A stretch of 64,000 nt of DNA from Bacteroidales bacterium (GTDB lineage: Bacteria; Bacteroidota; Bacteroidia; Bacteroidales; Bacteroidaceae): NCBI GenBank assembly GCA_015060885.1, contig SUXO01000009.1, positions 1-64,000 on the forward strand, given 5' to 3'. The first letter of the stretch is position 1, and each line of letters opens with the position of its first letter. Both the position numbers and the translations under genes were made by a program. Below are positions 1 to 9,490 of this stretch, in pieces. The notes under the pieces are model-generated. The model made no database searches and was not told the origin of the DNA. It worked only from the letters and a program-made list of their open reading frames with translations.

Positions 1-37
1 AGCAAAGTGTTTAGCGCAGGAGGTTTGCAGTTTTGCC

Positions 38-111
38 GTAGGGGCAGACCGGTGTGTCTGCCCAGATGAAAGCCACGCAATGGTTGGGCGCACACACCGG
101 TGCGCCCCTAC
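38..111. repeat. composite palindromic intergenic repeat
   Basis: The element is bounded by complementary ends (GTAGGGGC at 38-45, GCCCCTAC at 104-111). It contains two hairpins: GGGCAGAC (42-49) with GTCTGCCC (56-63), and GGGCGCAC (86-93) with GTGCGCCC (100-107). Both loops carry an ACCGGTGT-type core in opposite orientation. It has no coding potential. The organisation resembles REP/BIME-type dispersed palindromes, but only one copy is visible here, so the family assignment is inference. The flanks 1-37 and 112-186 hold nothing else I can support. Confidence 0.6.
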
Positions 112-186
112 ATAAGAGAATAGCCGATAATAACACCGAAAAGTTTTGAGCAAGTCCCCTAGAATTTGCAGGTGAGCCAGGATTTA

Positions 187-1179
187 TTATTTAATAACCC
201 ATTTAGGGTTATGGGCGCGGGTATCTTCGGGGTTGTAATGAAGGCGGGCCGAGTCGGGTATTATCACGCTGTATCTTTTAGTGCTTTTGCCGGCAGGCAG
301 TTCGGTGTCCCTTATCCACGGGTTGGCCTCGCGCAGCTGCAAGTATGTGAGTCCGTGTTTTGCGGCAATAGCCGGCCAGCTCTTTACGGGCCGTTTTACG
401 GTTATTCTTTTCGCAACGGGCAGTGCGGGGTAGAGGTCGTGGTGCTGTATTATGAACCCGAAGTTGACAGGGTCGGTGAAAATGCTCTTTGCTGCAAGCA
501 GGCGAAAAAGGTAGCGCGATGTTTCGGGCACAAGGTGCAGGTTTATGGCTTTACTCTCCTCCTGTTTCTCAATGCGTTTGCTTATGTTGCTTCGCCCGGC
601 ATTGTAGCTGGCTGCAACGGTAAGCCAGTCGCCAAAAAGTTCGTACGACTCTTTGAGATAGTCGCAGGCGGCGCGGGTGGCCTTTTCTATGTGATAACGT
701 TCGTCTATGTGGTTGTTTACTTCCAGGCCGTATTGCTGTGCGGTTTTCTCCATAAACTGCCACAGACCGGCTGCCCCCACAGCGGAGCGGGCATAAATGT
801 CGCCGTTGCTCTCAATAATCATAAGGTACTTGAAATCGTCGGGCACCCCGCACTCTTTCAGTATGGGTTCCACTATAGGGAAAAGGCGGTTGGCACGCTT
901 TATTTGCAAAAGGGTGTTTATGTGGGAATAGGTGAAGGCGAGTATTTCGCGGTCGAGCCTTTCGCGGCGGTCCTGGCGTGTGAGTCCAATGGTTTCACCG
1001 GCAAAAGTTATCTCGCTTGGCAGTTTGGGCGAAACTGCGCAATAGGGTATCTGTGAGTATGGTACGTTGAATTTGTCGGCAGCGGCATTGCCAAGCAGGG
1101 CAAGCAGTGCAACGGCTGCTGTTATTCCTGCCGCAGTGTATAGTATCTTCCTTTTGTTGTTCTTTTGCATTTCCCTCAT
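187..1179 (-). CDS. membrane-anchored lytic transglycosylase (SLT/MltD-like)
   Basis: A peptidoglycan lytic transglycosylase of 330 residues that would cleave the MurNAc-GlcNAc bond in the periplasm. An N-terminal hydrophobic stretch (about 12-33) is a signal anchor. The SLT domain spans about 95-240: IIESNGDIYARSAVGAAGLW carries the catalytic Glu (E123), and the later SYNAGRSNI and ETSRYL motifs are typical of the family. The C-terminus (about 257-310) looks like one LysM-type repeat for glycan binding. The start at 1179 is used, but an alternative Met lies at 1170. The gene is divergent from the downstream rRNA methyltransferase, with a TACTTTTG promoter element just upstream. Confidence 0.88.
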   Translation of the reverse strand: MREMQKNNKRKILYTAAGITAAVALLALLGNAAADKFNVPYSQIPYCAVSPKLPSEITFAGETIGLTRQDRRERLDREILAFTYSHINTLLQIKRANRLFPIVEPILKECGVPDDFKYLMIIESNGDIYARSAVGAAGLWQFMEKTAQQYGLEVNNHIDERYHIEKATRAACDYLKESYELFGDWLTVAASYNAGRSNISKRIEKQEESKAINLHLVPETSRYLFRLLAAKSIFTDPVNFGFIIQHHDLYPALPVAKRITVKRPVKSWPAIAAKHGLTYLQLREANPWIRDTELPAGKSTKRYSVIIPDSARLHYNPEDTRAHNPKWVIK

Positions 1180-1192
1180 TTTTTATTCAACA

Positions 1193-1200
1193 CAAAAGTA
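1193..1200 (-). promoter_or_regulatory. -7 element of the transglycosylase gene
   Basis: TACTTTTG on the minus strand fits the Bacteroidetes -7 consensus TAnnTTTG. It ends 13 nt upstream of the start codon. No TTTG -33 box lies at the expected distance, so the assignment rests on the -7 element only. Confidence 0.4.
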
Positions 1201-1346
1201 CTCTTTTCTGTTGCAAATATCAAGTCTGTTGGTTGTTTCGCATTGCTTTTTTTTGTTCCTTTGCACTCGCAAAGCGATTGCAGGGGAACGTTGCATTTGT
1301 ACTTGTGGCAAAGAGCCGCGTCCGGTTTTTAACACTTTCTTATATT

Positions 1347-2870
1347 ATGGCGGAATTTGAATTGATAGCAAAGACTTTCCAGGGCCTGGAAGATGTCTTG
1401 GCAAAGGAATTGGTGGGCCTGGGTGCCAATAACGTGCAGATAGGTCGTCGTATGGTCTCTTTTACGGGCGACAAGGCGCTTATGTACAAGGCTAACTTCC
1501 ATTTGAGAACAGCGGTCCGTATCCTTAAACCCATTCTCCACTTCAAGGCTACCGATGCCGACGAGGTGTATAACGTTATAAAGAGTATCGATTGGAGTGA
1601 ATATCTCGACGAAAATTCAACCTTCTCGGTCGATTCGGTGGTTTATAGCGACGTGTTCCGCCACTCCAAGTTTGTGGCTTATCGCGTGAAGGATGCCATT
1701 GCCGACTACTTTAACGAAAAGAGCGGCCGTCGTCCCTCTGTCCGCTTGAACAATCCCGACTTGATGTTCCACATACACATTGCACACGAGGATTGTACGC
1801 TCGCTTTTGACAGTTCGGGCGAGTCCCTGCATCGTCGCGGCTACCGCGTGGAGACAGGCCCTGCGCCCATAAACGAGGTGCTTGCTGCCGGTATGATTAT
1901 GCTCACGGGCTGGAACGGAGAGTGCGATTTCATTGACCCTATGTGCGGTTCCGGCACCTTGCCCATAGAGGCTGCACTCATTGCACGCAACATTGCTCCC
2001 GGTGTTTTCCGCAAGGGATATGCTTTTGAAAAGTGGAGGGATTTCGACAGCGAGCTCTTCCGCTCCATTTATGAGGACGACTCTTTGGAACGCCCCTTTG
2101 AACACAAAATATATGGCTACGATGTCGATGGTCGTATGGTTGCCTGTGCCCGCAAGAATGTGAAGTCGGCGATGATGGGCGACATAATAGAGATAAATTG
2201 CCGCGACATAAAGGATTTTGAGCAGCCCGAAAAGCGTGCGCTTATGATTGTGAACCCGCCCTATGGCGAGCGTCTTGTGTCGGAAAAACTGTTGCAGGTG
2301 TATAAAGACCTGGGCTCGCGCCTTAAACACGCATTCCAGGGCAACGAGGCTTGGGTTATAAGCAGCAATTACGATTGTTTCGACCAGATAGGTTTGAAGG
2401 CATCGGCCCGCATCCCTCTTTACAACGGCGACCTCGATTGCGAGTTCCGCAAGTTCGAACTCTTCCAGGGTAAGTTCAAGGGGTTCCGCGAAGAGGGCAA
2501 CAGCCTGAAAAAGGATTTTGCGCCGCTTAAACGCAAATCGCGCCTCACCGGGCTTGATGGTGAGGTGCGTCCCTCACGTTCCGAGCGCAGAAACGACGAA
2601 TACGCAGGGCTCGAAAGTGACGAGTCGAAACGCCGTCGCAGGGAATTGGAATCCTATTTCCAAACCCGTTCGGCACAAAAGATAAAGGGAGAACGCGGGG
2701 GCAAGGAGCACGATGCAGCCCGTCCCTCACGTGACGGCAAGCGTGAACAGCGTGGCGGGTATGCTCCCCGCAAGAACGGCGAGAAAGGTGGCTACAAGGG
2801 TGGCAGCAATGCCCGTGGCACACAGCAACGCCGTGGCGGTTATGGAAAAAATAACAGAACGAATAAATAA
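1347..2870 (+). CDS. rlmL: THUMP-domain 23S rRNA (guanine-N2) methyltransferase with RG-rich tail
   Basis: A class I SAM-dependent RNA methyltransferase of 507 residues. The THUMP RNA-binding region covers about 1-165. The Rossmann methyltransferase follows: [15 protein letters not shown] (about 197-211) is the SAM loop, and NPPYGERL (about 303-310) is the catalytic NPPY motif of N2-guanine/N6-adenine enzymes. It corresponds to the RlmL half of E. coli RlmKL. Residues from about 385 to the end form a highly charged, low-complexity tail with GGY/RGG-like repeats and no recognisable fold. The start at 1347 was chosen because [10 protein letters not shown] begins the conserved fold; the longer reading frame upstream is not conserved-looking. 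purD follows after 8 nt. Confidence 0.88.
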   Translation: MAEFELIAKTFQGLEDVLAKELVGLGANNVQIGRRMVSFTGDKALMYKANFHLRTAVRILKPILHFKATDADEVYNVIKSIDWSEYLDENSTFSVDSVVYSDVFRHSKFVAYRVKDAIADYFNEKSGRRPSVRLNNPDLMFHIHIAHEDCTLAFDSSGESLHRRGYRVETGPAPINEVLAAGMIMLTGWNGECDFIDPMCGSGTLPIEAALIARNIAPGVFRKGYAFEKWRDFDSELFRSIYEDDSLERPFEHKIYGYDVDGRMVACARKNVKSAMMGDIIEINCRDIKDFEQPEKRALMIVNPPYGERLVSEKLLQVYKDLGSRLKHAFQGNEAWVISSNYDCFDQIGLKASARIPLYNGDLDCEFRKFELFQGKFKGFREEGNSLKKDFAPLKRKSRLTGLDGEVRPSRSERRNDEYAGLESDESKRRRRELESYFQTRSAQKIKGERGGKEHDAARPSRDGKREQRGGYAPRKNGEKGGYKGGSNARGTQQRRGGYGKNNRTNK

Positions 2871-2878
2871 TAATCACT

Positions 2879-4147
2879 ATGAGAATACTGCTTTTAGGTA
2901 GCGGCGGTCGTGAACACGCATTGGCTTGGAAGATTGCCCAGAGTCCGAAACTCGAAAAATTGTTCATTGCTCCCGGAAATGCCGGAACATCGCAAGTGGG
3001 CGAGAATGTGAATATTGCTGTATGTGATTTCGATGCAATAGCCGCATTTGTGCTCGAAAACAGTGTGGATATGGTTGTGGTGGGCCCCGAAGATCCGTTG
3101 GTGAAGGGCGTGTACGACTATTTCGGCAGTGATGAAAGATTAAGGCACATAGCTGTTATAGGTCCCACCCGTGCAGCAGCCGAGCTCGAAGGCAGCAAAA
3201 GCTTTGCAAAGGACTTTATGCAGCGTCACTCAATTCCCACAGCTGCCTACCGTGCTTTCACGGCAGCCGAGAAGGAGGATGCTTACAGGTTTCTCGAAGG
3301 GTTGAAAGTTCCCTATGTACTCAAAGCCGACGGCTTGTGCGCCGGCAAAGGTGTGCTTATACTCTCTTCGTTGGAGGAGGCAAAAAAGAGCCTCGACGAG
3401 ATGTTTGCCGGTATGTTCGGCTCTTCGTCGGCAACGGTGGTGATAGAGGAATTCCTCGATGGAATCGAGTGTTCTGTATTTGTCCTTACCGATGGCAAGG
3501 ATTATGTGATACTTCCCGAAGCAAAGGATTACAAGCGCATAGGCGAGGGAAATACAGGCCTTAACACCGGCGGTATGGGTTCCATTTCGCCCGTTCCATT
3601 CGCAACAGAGGAGTGGATGCAGAAGGTCGAGGATAGAATTATACGCCCCACAGTGAACGGCCTTGTAAGCGACGGCCTGTTGTACAAGGGTTTCATCTTC
3701 TTCGGTCTTATAAACGTAGAGGGCGAGCCGATGGTAATTGAGTACAATGTGCGTATGGGTGACCCCGAAACCGAGTCGGTGATGCTTCGTCTTAAAACCG
3801 ATATCGTGGAGCTCTTTGAAAAGGTTGCCGCAGGTACTCTTGCGGGAGCCACTGTGGAGTTCGACGAGAGAACCGCCGTTTGTGTGATGCTCGTGTCGGG
3901 CGGTTATCCCGAAGCCTACGAAAAAGGCTTTGAAATGAGCGGTTTCGAAAACGTTTCCGGCAGCATACTCTTCCACGCCGGAACAACCGAAAAGGATGGC
4001 AAGGTGCTCACTGCCGGTGGCCGTGTGATTGCCGCCTGCTCTTATGGCAATAACCGTGCCGAGGCGTTGGAAAAATCGTTCCGTGCTGCCGAGGCTATAA
4101 AATTTGATAAAAAGTATTTTAGAGGAGATATAGGTTTTGACTTATAG
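2879..4147 (+). CDS. purD: phosphoribosylamine-glycine ligase
   Basis: GAR synthetase, an ATP-grasp enzyme that joins phosphoribosylamine and glycine in the second step of purine biosynthesis. The 422 residues match the family length. The N-terminal [11 protein letters not shown] (8-18) is the signature of the N domain. The ATP-grasp body contains [11 protein letters not shown] (about 148-158) and the metal-binding [12 protein letters not shown] motif (about 289-300). It lies 8 nt after rlmL, and its last codons overlap the start of the next membrane protein gene by 11 nt, suggesting one transcript. No other purine gene is nearby. Confidence 0.97.
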   Translation: MRILLLGSGGREHALAWKIAQSPKLEKLFIAPGNAGTSQVGENVNIAVCDFDAIAAFVLENSVDMVVVGPEDPLVKGVYDYFGSDERLRHIAVIGPTRAAAELEGSKSFAKDFMQRHSIPTAAYRAFTAAEKEDAYRFLEGLKVPYVLKADGLCAGKGVLILSSLEEAKKSLDEMFAGMFGSSSATVVIEEFLDGIECSVFVLTDGKDYVILPEAKDYKRIGEGNTGLNTGGMGSISPVPFATEEWMQKVEDRIIRPTVNGLVSDGLLYKGFIFFGLINVEGEPMVIEYNVRMGDPETESVMLRLKTDIVELFEKVAAGTLAGATVEFDERTAVCVMLVSGGYPEAYEKGFEMSGFENVSGSILFHAGTTEKDGKVLTAGGRVIAACSYGNNRAEALEKSFRAAEAIKFDKKYFRGDIGFDL

Positions 4148-5102
4148 AAATTCGTTACAAGGTCGTTTCGTTGCTACAGGTTATCCTGCGGCCGGAATGG
4201 CCTTTGTGTCGATAATTCTGTGGGCTGCGGCCGCTCTGTTCGCTATCGACGGCTATAATCCATTGCCCGGTATTCTTCCTTTGGGTTTCTGGTCCTCGCG
4301 CCTTCTTTCGCTGGTGTTTTATGTGCTTGCAGCCCTTCTGCTTGGGCAACTGTATGTGCTTGAACGCCGTGCGCAATGGTTGCCCTCGCTTTTTATGTGG
4401 TTTACAGCTGTCTTTATGTTTGTGCAGCCTTGTTACACGGTGGCCTTGTCGGTTCTGTTACTGCTGCTATCGGTGGCGCAACTGCTTTCGTGTGTGGCCG
4501 ACAAGGGGCAGGAGCGTGCTGTTTTCGGTGCATTTGCGCTGCTCTCCTTTTCGTCGCTGGTATGCGTGCAGTCGGCCCTTCTGTTGCCTATGTTCTTTGC
4601 CTATATGTTCATATCAAGGGTAACGGGGTGGCGCAACTTTATGGCTGCGCTGCTTGGAGTGGCAACGCCGTGGTGGCTTTTGCTTGGCACGGTATATATG
4701 TTCCCGTCACTATCGGTGATGTTGCAGCCTTTGAACAGTTCCTGTGAGGCTATTGCCTCTTTCACAGGCTTCTCCTGCCCTCCGGTCTTTTATGCGTGGG
4801 TGGCAGTGGAGTTTGTGGTGTGGGCTGTTGCCACATATATATTTGCTTCGTCGTTCTATCCTGCAAAGCCATTGCTGCGCAGGCGGTTCCTCTTCTTCAT
4901 TCTGCTGAATGTCTATTTGATGTTGCTTACATTTGCAGTTCCGCACAATTTTTTGCTATTTTTGGTGTGGCGTATGCCTGGGTTGGCAATTATGACATCC
5001 TACATATTTGCAATGAAAGTGACAAAGTTGTCGAACATATTTTTTATATCACTTAATGCCGTTTGGCTTCTAATAGCGTTTGTTTGCCTATGGATTGGTT
5101 GA
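4137..5102 (+). CDS. polytopic inner-membrane protein, function unknown
   Basis: I do not recognise a named family. The 321-residue protein is almost entirely hydrophobic, with roughly nine or ten predicted membrane segments and short loops. The start is a TTG at 4137, preceded at good spacing by AGAGGAG (4121-4127). This start lies inside the end of purD, so translation is probably coupled. It overlaps the next gene by 13 nt. Confidence 0.75.
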   Translation: MTYRNSLQGRFVATGYPAAGMAFVSIILWAAAALFAIDGYNPLPGILPLGFWSSRLLSLVFYVLAALLLGQLYVLERRAQWLPSLFMWFTAVFMFVQPCYTVALSVLLLLLSVAQLLSCVADKGQERAVFGAFALLSFSSLVCVQSALLLPMFFAYMFISRVTGWRNFMAALLGVATPWWLLLGTVYMFPSLSVMLQPLNSSCEAIASFTGFSCPPVFYAWVAVEFVVWAVATYIFASSFYPAKPLLRRRFLFFILLNVYLMLLTFAVPHNFLLFLVWRMPGLAIMTSYIFAMKVTKLSNIFFISLNAVWLLIAFVCLWIG

Positions 5103-5554
5103 TTCAGTTCTTTTCGGAGTATGGTTATCTGGGTATGGGAATGCTTGCATTCCTGTCGGGTTCGATAGTGCCCATAACAAGCGAGGTTTTGCTGGTTTTC
5201 TTTTTAAGCATAGGGCTCAATGCCGTGTTGCTCACGTTGGTGGCTGCTTTCGGCAATACGCTTGGCGGTATAACCTGTTTTCTTGTGGGTATGCTCGCCA
5301 ACAAGGAGAGGGTGCTTAAAATGTTCAAGATAACACCGAAACGTATGCAGCGTGCCGACAGGATAATCCAGAAGTATGGCTACTGGGCTGCCTCTATATC
5401 TTTTGTCCCGGTGCTTGGCGAAACTCTCTTGGTGATGCTCGGCGTTATGCGTGTTTCCTGGTGGAGGGTGATAGCCGTGATGGCTCTTGGCAAGCTTGTG
5501 CGATACTCCTTCATAACATTCTCCTATGCAGGTGTTATGCACCTTATGGATTAG
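5090..5554 (+). CDS. DedA/YqaA-type small membrane protein (SNARE-associated domain)
   Basis: A 154-residue membrane protein of the VTT/DedA superfamily, closest in look to short YqaA proteins. Visible are a start region with GYLGMGMLAFLSGSIVPITS, a re-entrant-like segment, FVPVLGETLLVMLGVMRVSW (the conserved region around the family glycine/proline) and a final helix. Members of this superfamily are implicated in lipid or ion transport across the inner membrane. The start ATG at 5090 is preferred over a TTG at 5063. The stop codon overlaps that of the convergent radical SAM gene by two bases (5552-5553). Confidence 0.78.
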   Translation: MDWLIQFFSEYGYLGMGMLAFLSGSIVPITSEVLLVFFLSIGLNAVLLTLVAAFGNTLGGITCFLVGMLANKERVLKMFKITPKRMQRADRIIQKYGYWAASISFVPVLGETLLVMLGVMRVSWWRVIAVMALGKLVRYSFITFSYAGVMHLMD

Positions 5555-6327
5555 TACGATGCCGAGGCTTTGATGCCCTCCTTGCGCAGTTCCTCGACAA
5601 TGCTGTCTAGTTCCTCCTTCGAGGCTTTCTGCAATCCTTTGACCGGCGTTTCACGGTCTATGGTGTAAATCATACACTCGCGCGGCGCAATCTCCTTAAC
5701 GGCTTTAATCCAGGGCTCCACATATTCACGTGTGGTGTTGTCTATTGTGTGTCCGTCGATTTCCCCCTTCATAAACATTGTCTGTATGACTATTCTTCCT
5801 TCGAAGGCCTTCATTCTTTCCACGATGGCTTTGAGGTCATAATTTGCATTAGGGCGGTCGGTGAGCTTTATGTATTCAATGTTCACAGTGTCGAGTTTAA
5901 GAATATTGTTGTCCACAAGTTTGAGGGCTTCGAACACGCTGTCGCGTGTAATGAGCGTGGAATTGCTCAATACACTCACTTTCGCTTGTGGGCAGTATCG
6001 GTCGCGAAGGGCGATGGTGTCGGCGATTATCTCCGGGAAGGCCGGGTGTATGGTGGGCTCTCCGTTGCCGGCAAATGTGAGGACATCGGGGGTGTCGCCT
6101 GCTGCCTGCATCTCTTTGAGTTTCTCTTCGAGTTTCCGGGCTACCTCTTGGCGTGTGGGCAGTTGCTTGCGTGGGCGGCGTTCGGCATTGAGCCCGCACT
6201 CGCAATATATGCAATCGAAGGTGCATACCTTGCCGTCCTCGGGGAGAAGGTTTATTCCAAGCGAAATTCCAAGCCTGCGGCTCTTTACGGGCCCGAAAAT
6301 GGGTGAAGGGTATATTATTGTCGACAT
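5551..6327 (-). CDS. radical SAM protein (COG0731-like)
   Basis: A 258-residue radical SAM enzyme. The cluster motif CTFDCIYC (CX3CX2C) lies near residue 36 and is followed by ECG. FAGNGEPTIHP is the GGE-like SAM-binding segment. The protein lacks an obvious C-terminal SPASM domain. The overall form (FGPVKSRRLG at the N-terminus) matches the Fe-S oxidoreductase group COG0731, whose bacterial members mostly have no assigned substrate. The start at MSTII (6327) was chosen over an upstream Met at 6372 because the latter lies in the promoter region (TATTTTTG at 6353-6360). Confidence 0.85.
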   Translation of the reverse strand: MSTIIYPSPIFGPVKSRRLGISLGINLLPEDGKVCTFDCIYCECGLNAERRPRKQLPTRQEVARKLEEKLKEMQAAGDTPDVLTFAGNGEPTIHPAFPEIIADTIALRDRYCPQAKVSVLSNSTLITRDSVFEALKLVDNNILKLDTVNIEYIKLTDRPNANYDLKAIVERMKAFEGRIVIQTMFMKGEIDGHTIDNTTREYVEPWIKAVKEIAPRECMIYTIDRETPVKGLQKASKEELDSIVEELRKEGIKASASY

Positions 6328-6352
6328 TGTTCCTGTTTTTTTGCTCTTGTTG

Positions 6353-6360
6353 CAAAAATA
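6353..6360 (-). promoter_or_regulatory. -7 element of the radical SAM gene
   Basis: TATTTTTG on the minus strand matches TAnnTTTG, 25 nt upstream of the ATG at 6327. No clear -33 TTTG is seen. Confidence 0.4.
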
Positions 6361-6381
6361 AGCATAATTCATAAGTTATTT

Positions 6382-6428
6382 AAGAAGCTGTTTGAAATTT
6401 ATTTTGTGATATTTTTAAACAACTTCTT
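6382..6428. repeat. imperfect inverted repeat between divergent genes
   Basis: Arms AAGAAGCTGTTT (6382-6393) and AAACAACTTCTT (6417-6428) are complementary except for one position that can pair as G-U. The spacer is 23 nt and AT-rich. It lies between the radical SAM gene and the glycosyltransferase gene, so it could be an operator or a decayed small mobile repeat; neither can be decided here. Confidence 0.4.
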
Positions 6429-6461
6429 TGGAGGCTCTGTAAAAGAGAACATAAATAGTTG

Positions 6462-6469
6462 TATATTTG
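6462..6469 (+). promoter_or_regulatory. -7 element of the glycosyltransferase gene
   Basis: TATATTTG fits TAnnTTTG and lies 22 nt before the ATG at 6492. No TTTG lies 18-20 nt upstream, so this may be an activator-dependent promoter. Confidence 0.45.
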
Positions 6470-6491
6470 TGCTGTATAATTCTACAAATAG

Positions 6492-7643
6492 ATGAAAATG
6501 AAGATAGGTTACGATGGAAAACGTGCTGCGCAGAATTTCACGGGATTGGGCAATTACAGCCGCTATGCAATAGAGGCCCTTGCTGCAAACTACCCTGCCG
6601 AAGAGTATCTTGTTTACATACCCAAAGAGGTGGATAACAAGAAGTTCGACACTATTCTGTCGGCTGCTGCGGGGGCTGTCAGGACGGTCCTTCCCACCGG
6701 CCGTTGGAACAAGGCTTTCCGCTCATTGTGGCGTGTGTGGGGCGTAACCGGCGATATCTGCCGCGACGGAGTGCAGGTGTACCACGGTTTGAGCAACGAA
6801 CTGCCGCTGAACATCGGCCGTGCTTCGTCGAAAGTAAAGAGCGTGGTTACGGTTCACGACCTTATCTTCCTGAAATGTCCCGAATGTTACCCGTTTATCG
6901 ATAGAAAGATATATGACTACAAGTTCCGCCGTGCCTGCGTAAATGCCGACAAGGTTATTGCCGTGAGCGAGTGCACCAAGCGTGATATTGTGGAGAACTA
7001 TGGCATTGCACCCGAAAAGATTACTGTTATCTATCAGGGGTGCGATGCGCTTTTTGCCGCACCGGTGACCGATGAACAGAAAGACAACATACGCAAGAAA
7101 TACTCTCTTCCACAAAAGTTCATTGTGTCGGTGGGTACCATAGAACGCCGCAAGAATATACTTTCGGTGGTAAAGGCTCTCTCCAAATTGCCCGACGATG
7201 TTCATCTTGTGGCTGTGGGCCGTCGCACAAAATATACAGCGCAGGTCGACGAGTATATCCAAAAGAACGGTTTGCAGGGCAGGGTACACTTCCTTCACGG
7301 CGTGCCTTATGCCGACTTGCCTGTCATTTACCGTTGCGCCGATGTCTTTGCCTATATGTCGATATACGAGGGCTTTGGAATTCCTCTGCTCGAAGCTCTT
7401 AACTCTCGCGTGCCTGTGGTGGCAGCAACGGGTTCCTGTCTTGAAGAGGCGGGCGGCCCTTACAGCAAGTATGTTGCTCCGTACGATGTCGATGCCATTG
7501 CCGCTGCCATAGAGGAGTGCTTTCTCCCCTCTGTGCGTGAACAGATGATTGCGCGTGGTGTTGAATGGGCTGCGAAGTTCACGCCCGAAACTTTTGCGCA
7601 GCAGACAATGGAGTGTTACAGGGAACTTGTCGAGGGCAAATAG
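6492..7643 (+). CDS. glycosyltransferase family 4 (GT-B fold)
   Basis: A 383-residue retaining GT4 glycosyltransferase. The N-terminal part carries GLGNYSRYAIEAL (acceptor-side Gly-rich loop, about 18-30). The C-terminal Rossmann domain has SVGTIERRKN and the nucleotide-sugar motif YEGFGIPLLEALNSRVPVVA (E-X7-E). It probably acts in surface polysaccharide or LPS assembly at the cytoplasmic face; the sugar cannot be named. It is a single-gene unit, convergent with the sulfatase-family gene. ATG 6492 is used; a second Met two codons later is equally possible. Confidence 0.88.
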   Translation: MKMKIGYDGKRAAQNFTGLGNYSRYAIEALAANYPAEEYLVYIPKEVDNKKFDTILSAAAGAVRTVLPTGRWNKAFRSLWRVWGVTGDICRDGVQVYHGLSNELPLNIGRASSKVKSVVTVHDLIFLKCPECYPFIDRKIYDYKFRRACVNADKVIAVSECTKRDIVENYGIAPEKITVIYQGCDALFAAPVTDEQKDNIRKKYSLPQKFIVSVGTIERRKNILSVVKALSKLPDDVHLVAVGRRTKYTAQVDEYIQKNGLQGRVHFLHGVPYADLPVIYRCADVFAYMSIYEGFGIPLLEALNSRVPVVAATGSCLEEAGGPYSKYVAPYDVDAIAAAIEECFLPSVREQMIARGVEWAAKFTPETFAQQTMECYRELVEGK

Positions 7644-7649
7644 CTGTTC

Positions 7650-9461
7650 TTATTCTGTCTTTACTGCGGTATCGTGTATGATCGCAAACTCACCACCACA
7701 GGTGTAGAGCATTTCACGGGTGTATTTATACTCCTTGTGTGCCAATGAGTTGCTTGTGTCAAAGTGGTTGCTTTCGATGTCGAGCAGTCCGCACACCAGT
7801 TCATATACCAGGTCGTTGGTGAAGAATGTCTCCTTGTGTGCTTTCAGGGCTTCGAAACGCTCCTTGTGCTCTTTTATGTAGCTGTCGGTGCAATGTATGC
7901 TCATAGGTATGCGCACCATATCGAACCCGTTGAAGTGGGGCGGGCGACGTTTGTCGGGCACGGCAGCGTGGTCGCTGAAATAGAGCATTGCCTGCAAATT
8001 CAGTTTCTCGCAACCATATTCATAAACCTTTTTCAGCAGGCTGTCGGTGTAGTGCAGCGAATTCAGGTAGTTGAGCATATTGTCCTGCACGCCGGGCTCT
8101 CCCCATTGTGTATGCTCTTTGGGGTAGCGGTTTATGTAGTTGAAGTGGCTGCCCATCAGGTGAAGCACCACAAAATTGTTCTTCGCGGGGTCCACTTCGT
8201 CGAGGAACTCAATGAGCGAGCCGTCGTATTGCAGTTTGTTTACCTCCTGTTTTGTCCATTTGGCGGTGTCGCAGGTGTTGGCCACAAGCGTTACCGAAGT
8301 ATCGGCCACGCCTATGCAGCCCTGGTTGCTGTACCAGTGGGTGGTGTAGCCGGCTTTGCGTGCGATGTCGATAATGGAAACCGACTCGTAGAACTGCTTG
8401 CCGTTGTATTGGTTGCGCTCGGTAAGTACCTGTTCCAGCGTGGGTACCGTCTGGTGGTGGCACGAGTAGACATTCGTAAAAACAATGTCGTTCGCGTTCT
8501 CCCTGTCACACTTTTTGAGCCACGGTGTGGAGTCGTGCTCCATATCGTAGTAGACACTCATATAGTCGCGTGAGGCCGACTCGCCTATAATCATTATATA
8601 TGTGTGCGGCTTGTCGCTCTGCGGTTTCGGGAAATTGAGTTCAAGCCCTTTCAGGCGGTTGTCCATCTCCTCGACATAGAGCCGTGTGCGTTGTCCGTAC
8701 TCTTTCATATCGAGGTATAGCGCAACAAAGCCGGTGCGGCAGAGCAGGCTGCGTTTGCCAATCCACATATAGGCGCACAACCCCGCAATCCACCCCGCTG
8801 CAACTATAACGCCGGTGATGTGTGTGCCGTAGTCGGTCACCACTGCAATCTCGGCACCTATACAAAGGAGGGGCAGGGCCACCACTGCAAAGGCTATTGC
8901 CAACGTAATGTGCAAGGGAAAAGATTTTATGAACTCAATGATTTCGTTGCGGTCGGTGTCGAGTGTCGCCTGCATTCCGTTCATATCGAAATTGCTGCCG
9001 TAAATGAGATAGTGTATCCATTGTATTGTTGCAAGAGCAACGGGAACGAGTGCCGAAAATCCTGTGACAGCACCGGCTATGGCCGAAAACGGATAGGGCA
9101 GTGCACCGCTCACGGTTTGCAGTGCAGTGAGCCAGCCGAAAAGGTAGATGCCGAAAACCAGGTCTATGCGGTTGTCGTAATCGGGTGATTGTCTGTGGTT
9201 GCTCAGGTGATATATGATTGGATAGCTTGCACCGCAGAAGAGGGCTAATGCGAGGTTAAGCAGAACGCTTGCGCTCAATACCGGTACCTGTGCCACTGCA
9301 ACGGGGAGTATGGCTATCGATGATGCTATGAGGTAGCGTCGTCTTTGCAGTCCTTTGGCATTGCGTGCCAGTCCTTTGTTGAACTTGTGATACACGGCGA
9401 GGCTTGTGGCATACATTGCTGCAAGCAGCATTATGTATGGTATAATGGCTATCTCCTTCAT
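7650..9461 (-). CDS. phosphoethanolamine transferase-like membrane sulfatase (EptA/EptB family)
   Basis: A 603-residue inner-membrane protein with several N-terminal helices (roughly 1-210) and a periplasmic alkaline-phosphatase-superfamily domain. Landmarks are GESASRDYMSVY (metal ligand Glu), YSCHHQTVPTL with the Thr nucleophile, and the C-terminal YFSDHAAVPDKRRPPHFNG (Asp-His metal ligands and a second His). Such enzymes move phosphoethanolamine from phosphatidylethanolamine to lipid A or other glycans. Bacteroides lipid A is known to carry phosphoethanolamine, so that role is plausible but unproven. The start at MKEIAII (9461) was preferred over 9581, which would overlap rnhA. It lies downstream of argS-rnhA in the same direction. 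Confidence 0.82.
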   Translation of the reverse strand: MKEIAIIPYIMLLAAMYATSLAVYHKFNKGLARNAKGLQRRRYLIASSIAILPVAVAQVPVLSASVLLNLALALFCGASYPIIYHLSNHRQSPDYDNRIDLVFGIYLFGWLTALQTVSGALPYPFSAIAGAVTGFSALVPVALATIQWIHYLIYGSNFDMNGMQATLDTDRNEIIEFIKSFPLHITLAIAFAVVALPLLCIGAEIAVVTDYGTHITGVIVAAGWIAGLCAYMWIGKRSLLCRTGFVALYLDMKEYGQRTRLYVEEMDNRLKGLELNFPKPQSDKPHTYIMIIGESASRDYMSVYYDMEHDSTPWLKKCDRENANDIVFTNVYSCHHQTVPTLEQVLTERNQYNGKQFYESVSIIDIARKAGYTTHWYSNQGCIGVADTSVTLVANTCDTAKWTKQEVNKLQYDGSLIEFLDEVDPAKNNFVVLHLMGSHFNYINRYPKEHTQWGEPGVQDNMLNYLNSLHYTDSLLKKVYEYGCEKLNLQAMLYFSDHAAVPDKRRPPHFNGFDMVRIPMSIHCTDSYIKEHKERFEALKAHKETFFTNDLVYELVCGLLDIESNHFDTSNSLAHKEYKYTREMLYTCGGEFAIIHDTAVKTE

Positions 9462-9490
9462 AATATCTCGTTTAAAATTGTGCTTTTTCT

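Noticed and set aside
166-1056. Long open frame on the plus strand opposite the lytic transglycosylase
   Set aside because: It is the shadow of the real minus-strand gene; its residues form no known motif and are rich in artefactual Cys and Val.
1107-1346. N-terminal extension of the rRNA methyltransferase
   Set aside because: The extra 80 residues are Phe/Cys-rich, cross the promoter region and have no domain; the conserved fold begins at 1347.
7764-8573. 269-codon plus-strand frame inside the phosphoethanolamine transferase gene
   Set aside because: It overlaps fully with a gene that has clear catalytic motifs and has no start signals or recognisable domains.
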